Source: an uncultured Bacilli bacterium
GTDB taxonomy: Bacteria > Bacillota_I > Bacilli_A > RF39 > UBA660
Length of the DNA: 64,000 nt
Direction of reading: 5' to 3'
Assembly (NCBI GenBank): GCA_947629395.1
Contig: CANRDQ010000004.1
Coordinates: forward strand, 1 to 64,000
This document shows, piece by piece, positions 58,128 through 64,000 of the stretch. Each line of letters begins with the position of its first letter. Position 1 is the first letter of the stretch. A model generated the notes under the pieces. That model ran no database searches and was not told where the DNA came from. It saw only the letters and a list, made by a program, of their open reading frames with translations. Made by a program: the position numbers and the translations under genes.

Positions 58128-58283
58128 AAATAAATAAAGCCTACACTCGAAAGTGTAGGCAAAGAGTAATGAGGTAGGCCTCCCAGACCCTACATGTATT
58201 CTTTCGACAAAGTCTACTCCAACTTACTAGCTAGTAGTAAGTGTCAGTGCAAGAAGAAATTTTACACCCTCATCATTACTCAA
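58128..58283 (-). ncRNA. GC-rich structured leader RNA with terminal hairpin upstream of the PBECR-like gene
   Basis: On the minus strand: long-range stem P1 (58273-58281 with 58164-58172, GAGTAATGA/TCATTACTC), hairpin P2 (58222-58229 with 58235-58242, ACTTACTA/TAGTAAGT), hairpin P3 (GTAGG/CCTAC, 58174-58178 with 58189-58193), then a perfect terminator-like hairpin GCCTACACT-TTCG-AGTGTAGGC (58139-58160) and a T-rich run. GTAGG of P3 can instead pair with CCTAC of the terminator, giving a possible antiterminator. The stretch is visibly GC-richer than its surroundings. It could be a riboswitch-like leader, a free ncRNA (possibly raiA-like or another large motif), or an RNA antitoxin. Confidence 0.6.
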
Positions 58284-58511
58284 ATATAATATACAATACA
58301 ACTGAATTAAATTTTGTCAGAAATTGCATTGTAATTATCAATATTTTGAGAAATTATATTCCCTCAATATATGTGGCTTATTATACCACACATCCCAAAA
58401 AAAGTCAAATTTGTAACATGATAGAAACTTAACTCCCTATGACTTATATGTTATCACATTATAGTGTGAATTTTCAATATTTTTGTGTATTTTTTATATT
58501 ATATAAAATGT
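58284..58511. other. Intergenic stretch upstream of the structured RNA
   Basis: AT-rich, no credible gene. It contains a possible -10 (TATTAT on the minus strand near 58285-58295) for the structured RNA and a TGTGG...CCACA dyad near 58370-58392. Nothing else seen. Confidence 0.4.
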
Positions 58512-58545
58512 AAAAAAAACAAGATAAATTTAATTATCTTGTTTT
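58512..58545 (-). terminator. Terminator of the surface protein gene
   Basis: AACAAGATAA (58518-58527) pairs with TTATCTTGTT (58534-58543), eight-T run on the minus strand. Confidence 0.9.
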
Positions 58546-60009
58546 GTTATAAACTCTTTTCTTGAAATAGATACCTACTAATACTAATCCAATTATAGAT
58601 ATTAATTCAAGTCCAACATAGAATAAGATATTATCATAAGTTTCTGGACTTTCTACAATATCATCATCTACAGTAGTTTCAGGTATTTTTTCAAATTCAA
58701 TATCAATATTCATATCTTTAGTAATATTTTCTAAAGTTAATTTACCATTAATTACGTCTTTGGTTCTATCTTCACCATTAACTATAACAGATTTTACTTT
58801 ATAACCTTTATTAGGTACAATATCAAAAGTTTGACTCTTACCATGTTCTACTGTAAAAGATTTATTTGGATTTACAGTACCACCATCACCTGCATTAACA
58901 GTAACATCATGTGATATAATTTCAACATCATGTCCACTAACATTTTCGATATCAGTCGTTGAAGTAATATTACCTTTTGTATTATCTATTGTTCCTTCGT
59001 TATTTTGTAAAGTACCATTGTTAGTAATATTACCTTCATTTACTATACTTACGTTATTAGTTACAGTAACATTTTCAGGAATAGTTAGGCTAGCACCCTC
59101 TTCAACAGTTAAAACAGTACCGGGTTCTATATTCAAATCATGATTAAGGGTTACATTACCTTTAACAGTTCCATTTTCATCTTCATCAAAAACTATTCCA
59201 TTAAATTCATTAGAATCTATATCTAATCTATCAGTATATACAGTAGCATTACCATTTCCTTTTAAGTGAACTTTATCTTTATCTCTGGAACTACCTAATA
59301 CATCTGTGTGGATATTACCACCATTCAAAGTAATACTACCACTCATTTCTTCTGTAGGTCTTGCATTAGGATTACCTCCATCATTTCCAGAACCTATTCC
59401 TGTTGTATTTCCTCCTCCACTATAATGTGTATAAATATTACCACCATTGATAGTAATATCACCAAATGGATCACTATATTTACCACCGATTACTGCACAA
59501 GAAGCACCACTACCTCCATTTCTTACTTCGGCATTTAAAGTTCCAACTCCATCAATGACTAAGGATGTATTTTTAGGAACTCTAATAGCAGATGCTTCTG
59601 GTCCTGCGATTAATCTATTGTCTCCCATTAATGTTACTCTTACACTACTACCATTTTGTAATTCTATTGTATTTATACCCCAACCACGATTTACTAATGC
59701 TTGATAGTTATTTAAAGTAATAGATACATTGGTAGCATTTGCTTCTACAACTATTCTATAATCATTAGTAATATTATTGTCAGCATCAAGACCTCCTGTT
59801 AATTCAACAGTAGCACCATCAGAAAGATAAATTACTTTATCATCTTTGTTGCTGTCATCAATTCTATAGTTAGTTCCTTTTATAGTAGCGTTTGTATCAC
59901 CAAGATTATCAACCTTGATATCAGCAGCTTTTACATTAGCTATTGGAACTACTAATAACATTAAGATAACTAAACTTAAAATTCTTTTCAACCCATTCTT
60001 TATTTTCAT
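58534..60009 (-). CDS. Cell-wall-attached repeat-rich surface protein
   Basis: 491 residues. Signal peptide (GLKRILSLVILMLLVVPIANVKA), then a right-handed beta-helix-like region (about 40-280) of short strand repeats with Gly-rich turns (ASCAVIGGKYSDPFGDITIN, GGNIYTHYSGGGNTTGIGSG), as in the Firmicute carbohydrate-binding/InlB-like surface proteins. A section of TxNxGTxxN strands (about 290-360) and an InlB-type beta-repeat (FDIVPNKGYKVKSVIVNGED) follow. It ends in SPETYDN, a membrane helix and KKRVYNK. SPETYD is read as a sortase-variant sorting signal. Host or matrix adhesion is inference. Confidence 0.78.
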   Translation of the reverse strand: MKIKNGLKRILSLVILMLLVVPIANVKAADIKVDNLGDTNATIKGTNYRIDDSNKDDKVIYLSDGATVELTGGLDADNNITNDYRIVVEANATNVSITLNNYQALVNRGWGINTIELQNGSSVRVTLMGDNRLIAGPEASAIRVPKNTSLVIDGVGTLNAEVRNGGSGASCAVIGGKYSDPFGDITINGGNIYTHYSGGGNTTGIGSGNDGGNPNARPTEEMSGSITLNGGNIHTDVLGSSRDKDKVHLKGNGNATVYTDRLDIDSNEFNGIVFDEDENGTVKGNVTLNHDLNIEPGTVLTVEEGASLTIPENVTVTNNVSIVNEGNITNNGTLQNNEGTIDNTKGNITSTTDIENVSGHDVEIISHDVTVNAGDGGTVNPNKSFTVEHGKSQTFDIVPNKGYKVKSVIVNGEDRTKDVINGKLTLENITKDMNIDIEFEKIPETTVDDDIVESPETYDNILFYVGLELISIIGLVLVGIYFKKRVYNKTR

Positions 60010-60172
60010 TTTATTTTCCCCCTATTAGTTCAGTAACTTTCTAGCTTTAGGTAATATATTCTAAAATTTCAATAAAGTGTACCACTACAAATTTACAGTT
60101 CACTATTTACCACAAATAAGGCAAAAAGTCAATGTATTTTTTGGAAAGCAGAGGTTAAATAATGACCTAAAA

Positions 60173-60201
60173 TTGACAAAAAAGAAAAATTATAATATAC
60201 T
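60173..60201 (+). promoter_or_regulatory. Promoter of proS
   Basis: Perfect TTGACA (60173-60178), 17 nt, TATACT (60196-60201). The T-box RNA starts a few bases later. Confidence 0.9.
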
Positions 60202-60205
60202 ATCG

Positions 60206-60405
60206 TTAGAAATCTTTGATGAGGACATAATAGATAATTATAGTTTTTAAAGAGAGTTATCGTTTGGTGGAAGATAATAAAACTACTTACCTATTCCTAC
60301 CTCGGAGTGAAATGAAAACATTTTCGGTTAAACCCGTTATCAAATTAAGTTAAATTTAGGATGGTACCGTGCTTATGCACTCCTTGGGTACTATCCTTTT
60401 TTTAT
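60206..60405 (+). promoter_or_regulatory. T-box riboswitch, proline specifier
   Basis: Stem I contains AGAGAGTTATCGTTTGGTGG, the specifier CCU (60296-60298) in ATTCCTACCTCGGAGTG, and the T-box core AGGATGGTACCG (about 60358-60369). GGATGGTACC pairs with GGGTACTATCC to form the terminator, followed by T7 (about 60360-60405). It senses uncharged tRNA-Pro and controls proS. Confidence 0.93.
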
Positions 60406-60422
60406 TATAAGGAGGTATTATT

Positions 60423-60509
60423 ATGTATAGGTATAAACGACCGAATAATATAGTTATGGACTTTAATAATATAAATATGAGAAAGGAAGATAAAGATGAA
60501 ATTAAGTAA
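60423..60509 (+). CDS. Short upstream ORF overlapping the proS start
   Basis: 28 codons (MYRYKRPNNIVMDFNNINMR...EIK) with a stronger Shine-Dalgarno (AAGGAGG, 7 nt) than proS itself. It lies after the T-box terminator and overlaps the first 14 nt of proS in another frame. It could couple translation to proS or be a leader peptide; it contains one Pro codon. It may also be chance. Confidence 0.4.
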   Translation: MYRYKRPNNIVMDFNNINMRKEDKDEIK

Positions 60510-61764
60510 ATTAAATATTAAAAAAATAAATTTAAATGATGTAGATCAAGATTATTCTGGTCAAGATATTTTAATGAAATTAGGAGAATTATATCAATTT
60601 GAAAGTGGTATTTATGGTTTTGGTAATATCTGGAATAAACTACAAAGAAATGTGGAAAATATAATTATTGATGAACTTGATAAAGCTGATTGTATTCAAG
60701 TTACTTTCCCTACTCTACAACCTAAAAGTATTTGGGAAAAATCAGATAGATGGAAAGTTTATACTGATGAATCTGATATTATGTATACAATCAAAAATAA
60801 TTTAGGAGAATATGGTCTTGCTCCTACAGCTGAAGAATGTGCAACTATATTTGGTTCAAATAGACTTAACTCTTATAAGAATTTACCTGCTATTTATTAT
60901 CAAATAACTGATAAATTTAGAAAGGAAATGAGAACTAGAGGTTATTTATTTAGACCTAGAACATTTACAATGATGGATGCCTATTCTTTTGATAAAACAG
61001 AAGAAGATATGCATAAAACTTTTGATAAGATGCATGATGTTTATATGAATATTTTTAAGAGAATTGGTATTAATATTATCCCTGTTGTTAGTGATGGTGG
61101 AAATATGGGAGGAAGAGTTTCAGAAGAATTCCAAGCTATTACTAAATTAGGTGAAGATGTAATTGTTTATGATGATAAAAATAATGTTGGTTTAAATAAA
61201 GAAGTATTAGATTTTGAAGATAAAGATACTTTCTTAAAAGCTTTTGGAGTTTCTGATATTAATAATTTAAAGGAATATAACTCTGTAGAACTTGGAAATA
61301 ATTTTGAACTTGGTACTAAATATTCAGAATCAATGAAACTTTATTATGTTAATGAAGATGGAGAAAATAAACCTTATTATATGGGTTGTTATGGAATTGG
61401 TCTTGGTAGAATTGTGGCTTGTTTAATTGAAAATAATATTGTTAAGAAGAATGATAAGCTTAAAGGTTTTGTTATTCCTAGTAATGTAGCGCCTTATAAA
61501 GTACAAATTATATATAATGAAAATAATAAGGAAAATGCTGAAAGTTTATATAACTATTTAACTGAAAATAATATAAATTGTATTATTGATGATAGAGAAA
61601 ATTTAACTATTGGTAATAGAATAAATGATGTTTATGTTTTAGGAACACCAAAAATGATTATTTTAGGAAATCATTTTGATGGTACTACTTATGAAGTTGA
61701 AGATACTAAAACTGGTGAAAAAACAAACTTAAGTAAAGAAGAATTAATTAATTTCTTTAAGTAA
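60496..61764 (+). CDS. proS: Prolyl-tRNA synthetase without the editing (INS) domain
   Basis: 422-residue class II synthetase. Motif 2 region FRKEMRTRGYLFRPRTFTMMD, GGNMGGRVSEEFQAI, motif 3 YGIGLGRIVACLIE, then the anticodon-binding domain (GFVIPSNVAPYKVQIIYNEN ... INCIIDDRENLTIGNRIND). Typical bacterial ProS is about 565 residues with a roughly 180-residue INS domain that deacylates Ala-tRNA-Pro. Here only about 50 residues lie at that place, so this editing function must be absent or supplied by a free-standing factor. T-box controlled; its RBS is AAAGGAAG. Confidence 0.95.
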   Translation: MKLSKLNIKKINLNDVDQDYSGQDILMKLGELYQFESGIYGFGNIWNKLQRNVENIIIDELDKADCIQVTFPTLQPKSIWEKSDRWKVYTDESDIMYTIKNNLGEYGLAPTAEECATIFGSNRLNSYKNLPAIYYQITDKFRKEMRTRGYLFRPRTFTMMDAYSFDKTEEDMHKTFDKMHDVYMNIFKRIGINIIPVVSDGGNMGGRVSEEFQAITKLGEDVIVYDDKNNVGLNKEVLDFEDKDTFLKAFGVSDINNLKEYNSVELGNNFELGTKYSESMKLYYVNEDGENKPYYMGCYGIGLGRIVACLIENNIVKKNDKLKGFVIPSNVAPYKVQIIYNENNKENAESLYNYLTENNINCIIDDRENLTIGNRINDVYVLGTPKMIILGNHFDGTTYEVEDTKTGEKTNLSKEELINFFK

Positions 61765-61777
61765 TAATAAGCAATAA

Positions 61778-61822
61778 AAAAGAATCATTAGTAAGAGAAC
61801 ACTAATGATTCTTTTATTTTAT
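61778..61822 (+). terminator. Terminator of proS
   Basis: 15-bp perfect stem AAAAGAATCATTAGT/ACTAATGATTCTTTT (61778-61792 / 61801-61815), followed by ATTTTATTT. The 170 bp between it and the end of glmS hold nothing I recognise. Confidence 0.88.
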
Positions 61823-61994
61823 TTATATTTATAAACTAAAGTTTAAAGTAAAGAGTGAAATGTATTATTAAAAAATTATTAAAATGGTGAGAAACTTCCT
61901 AACTATCTTCTTATAAGCTCCATCTCCTTTCTACACCTTAATTATATAAAAGAAATGTTGTTAAAATATAAGAAGATTATGGGAAATTGTCAAA

Positions 61995-63791
61995 TTATTC
62001 TACAGTAACACTCTTAGCTAAGTTCTTAGGTTTATCAATATCACATCCACGAAGTAATGCGATTTCGTATGCTAGAAGTTGTAAACCTGGAACTACTAAT
62101 AATGGTTGCATAAACTCTGATACTGTTGGTACTACTATTTTATTTTCTTTATATTCGTGAATAGCATCAATATCTTCAGTTGTTACTAAAATTACATTAG
62201 CTCCACGTGCTGCTACTTCTTCTACGTTAGCATAAGTTTTATCTTTTAATTTTTTATCTGTAATAATAGCTATTACAGGAGTTCCTTCATCAATTAAAGA
62301 AATTGTTCCATGTTTTAATTCTCCAGCTTGGAATGTTTCACTATGAATATATGAAATTTCTTTTATTTTTAAACTTCCTTCCATACTCATTGAATAGTCA
62401 ATTCCACGTCCTATGAAGAATACATCTTCTTGTTTATATATTTGTTGAGCTAAATTTCTGTATAAATCACGTTTTTCTAATACAGATTTAATTTGTTTTG
62501 GAACATTTTTATATGCTACTAATAATTGTTCATAAGAAGCTGTTGATAATAAGTTTTTCTTATGAGCTGTTTCTAAAGCTAGTAATGTTAATACTAAAGA
62601 TTGTAAGATATAAGCTTTAGTTGTAGCAACGGCAATTTCTGGTCCTGCTTTAATAAATAATACTTTATCAGCATTTGTTGCTATTGTTGAGTATTCAGCA
62701 TTAACGATAGCTAAAGTATCAATACCTAATTCTTTAACTTTATTCATAGCAGCAATTGTATCAGCTGTTTCTCCTGATTGAGAAATTAAGATAACTAAAG
62801 TCTTTCTAGTATATAAAACTTCTTGATATCTGTATTCACTAGCTACTTCTACTACAGTTGGGATATGAGCATATTTTTCAATTAAACTCTTTCCTATCAT
62901 ACCAGCATACATAGCAGATCCACAAGCTACTATATGAATTTCCTCATATTTAGATAAATCTAATTCATCTTTTTTATCTTCATAATATTTGATTAAGTTT
63001 TCTACAACAATTGGTTCTTCCATCATTTCTTTTAACATGAAATGTGGATAACCATTTTTTCCTGCTTCTTCTTTTAATAAGTCTGTTTCTTTAACAGGTT
63101 TTTCAATTTTGTTTCCTGTGGCATCATAAACTTCAACTTTATTTTGTTCAATTACAGCAACATCATAAGTATCAAGTAACATATATTTATTTGTATAATC
63201 TAAGATAGCTGGGATATCAGATGCCATAACCATTTCATCTTCTCCAAGACCAATGATAAATGGACTATCTTTACGAGTTGCATATAACTTATCTTTTTCT
63301 CCATCAATCATAATAACTAAAGCGAAACTTCCTGTTAATTGTTTAGTTGTTTCTGTGATAGCTTTGATTACATCATTACTTTTTAGTTCTTTATCTAATA
63401 AAGCAGCTATTACTTCTGTATCAGTTTCTGAGGCAAAGTTATATCCTTCTTCTTTTAATTTATCTCTTAATAAATTAGCATTTTCAATAATTCCATTATG
63501 AACTAATGTAACACGTCCTACATTATGAGGATGAGCATTTTCATCACTTACTCCTCCATTTGTAGCCCATCTTGTATGCGCAATTCCATAATGAGCATTA
63601 ATTAAATCAGTTTTTTTTATTTTATTTTCTAACTCTTTTACACGTCCTACTTTCTTAATGATCTGTAATTTTTCTCCATCATTTAAAGCAATTCCTGCAG
63701 AGTCATATCCACGATACTCTAATTGTGAAAGTCCTTTTAATAAAACTTCACTTACATTTTTCTTTCCTAAATAACCTACTATTCCACACAT
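61995..63791 (-). CDS. glmS: Glutamine-fructose-6-phosphate aminotransferase
   Basis: Makes glucosamine 6-phosphate for peptidoglycan. 598 residues. N-terminal Ntn amidotransferase with catalytic C2 (MCGIVGYLG), RWATNGGVSDENAHPH and HNGIIENA. Two SIS domains (VACGSAMYAG, SQSGETADTIAAM; GRGIDYSMSMEGSLKIKEIS) and the C-terminal DKPKNLAKSVTVE. GGAGG lies 9 nt upstream. No glmS ribozyme is seen upstream, and the start codon follows an upstream ORF by only 13 nt, so it is the second gene of an operon. Confidence 0.98.
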   Translation of the reverse strand: MCGIVGYLGKKNVSEVLLKGLSQLEYRGYDSAGIALNDGEKLQIIKKVGRVKELENKIKKTDLINAHYGIAHTRWATNGGVSDENAHPHNVGRVTLVHNGIIENANLLRDKLKEEGYNFASETDTEVIAALLDKELKSNDVIKAITETTKQLTGSFALVIMIDGEKDKLYATRKDSPFIIGLGEDEMVMASDIPAILDYTNKYMLLDTYDVAVIEQNKVEVYDATGNKIEKPVKETDLLKEEAGKNGYPHFMLKEMMEEPIVVENLIKYYEDKKDELDLSKYEEIHIVACGSAMYAGMIGKSLIEKYAHIPTVVEVASEYRYQEVLYTRKTLVILISQSGETADTIAAMNKVKELGIDTLAIVNAEYSTIATNADKVLFIKAGPEIAVATTKAYILQSLVLTLLALETAHKKNLLSTASYEQLLVAYKNVPKQIKSVLEKRDLYRNLAQQIYKQEDVFFIGRGIDYSMSMEGSLKIKEISYIHSETFQAGELKHGTISLIDEGTPVIAIITDKKLKDKTYANVEEVAARGANVILVTTEDIDAIHEYKENKIVVPTVSEFMQPLLVVPGLQLLAYEIALLRGCDIDKPKNLAKSVTVE

Positions 63792-63804
63792 ATTAATATA
63801 CCTC

Positions 63805-64000
63805 CTAATCGTTGCATGTGATTTTATATAGAATAGAATTTCCTATAACTCCAAATAGAGCACAAGACAAAATAATAAAATTCGTCTTACAATATTCAAT
63901 GCTTACTTCACTTAAAAGATACCTTTTAAAATCTATAGCATCAAAAATTCTATAATATATTATAAAAAAATATAGGGTAATGACTAATATTAAAACATTA
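63805..64000 (-). CDS. C-terminal end of a small membrane protein (continues beyond the window)
   Basis: One minus-strand frame is open from the window edge to TAG at 63805-63807 (64 visible codons). It encodes a hydrophobic stretch (NVLILVITLYFFIIYYRIFD), a polar part (DFKRYLLSEVSIEYCKTN) and a second hydrophobic stretch (FIILSCALFGVIGNSILYK). The stop overlaps the glmS Shine-Dalgarno sequence (TAGGAGG), which supports translation coupled to glmS. Family not recognisable. Confidence 0.55.
   Translation of the reverse strand, partial: NVLILVITLYFFIIYYRIFDAIDFKRYLLSEVSIEYCKTNFIILSCALFGVIGNSILYKITCND

Noticed and set aside
58174..58193. GTAGGGTCTGGGAGGCCTAC considered as part of a purine riboswitch
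   Set aside because: It resembles the P2/L2 segment only superficially; the conserved TATAA/CCTAAT junction and the loop-loop partners are missing.
58241..58432. 63-codon plus-strand ORF
   Set aside because: It runs antisense to the start of the structured RNA and through AT-rich spacer, with no ribosome-binding site.
63792..63840. glmS ribozyme upstream of glmS
   Set aside because: The sequence does not contain the ribozyme core, and the DNA is the 3' end of another coding frame.

Overview
The window looks like the chromosome of a very AT-rich, low-GC Gram-positive bacterium of the class Bacilli, perhaps a gut lineage related to Mollicutes or Erysipelotrichia. This placement is inferred from gene content: PolC, DnaI, CarD, YlbJ/YlbL, T-box leaders on tRNA-synthetase genes and CotJ spore-coat genes. 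TGA works as a stop codon and Trp is TGG, so the standard code applies. Most genes are on the minus strand, with recognisable Shine-Dalgarno sequences and intrinsic terminators.

Layout. 1-11.3 kb: htpG (partial, with a CIRCE-like operator), divergent carD, a three-gene stretch of two HEPN-like proteins around an ABC-F ATPase, lon, pgi, a sortase-type surface protein and a CYTH protein. 11.5-19.2 kb: one giant cyclic beta-1,2-glucan synthase-like gene. 19.3-28.4 kb: PHP phosphoesterase, rdgB, trmL, a membrane thioredoxin-like gene, polC and two unknowns. 28.5-39.5 kb: ferredoxin, thrS with a T-box, an M23 peptidase, an RNB nuclease, dnaI, comEC-comEA, ftsW/spoVE, a tiny YjcZ-like sporulation protein and def.

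39.5-40.7 kb holds a type III toxin-antitoxin locus (ToxN/AbiQ protein plus a tandem-repeat RNA antitoxin) with an unusual 210-nt structured insert between the two parts. 40.7-47 kb: a small-molecule kinase-like gene, ylbL/sepM, ylbJ, two pseudopilins and a PilB-like ATPase carrying a long repeat tail. 47.1-49.5 kb: three tandem TasA/SipW-type secreted proteins. 49.6-54.3 kb: a phosphohexomutase, argS and a cotJ operon in which cotJA and cotJB are fused.

54.4-58.3 kb is the accessory island. It contains tRNA-His, a dead serine-recombinase remnant, an SMC-like AAA ATPase that is probably defensive, eroded coding DNA, and a PBECR-like nuclease preceded by a GC-rich structured RNA that ends in a terminator. 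58.5-64 kb: a repeat-rich surface protein, proS with a T-box and a short upstream ORF, glmS, and the end of a membrane protein.

Taken together, the window mixes housekeeping functions with cell-surface and pilus/competence genes, spore-coat remnants and several RNA-linked toxin or defence modules. The best candidates for undescribed biology are the structured-RNA plus PBECR unit, the insert inside the type III TA locus, and the HEPN/ABC-F cluster.
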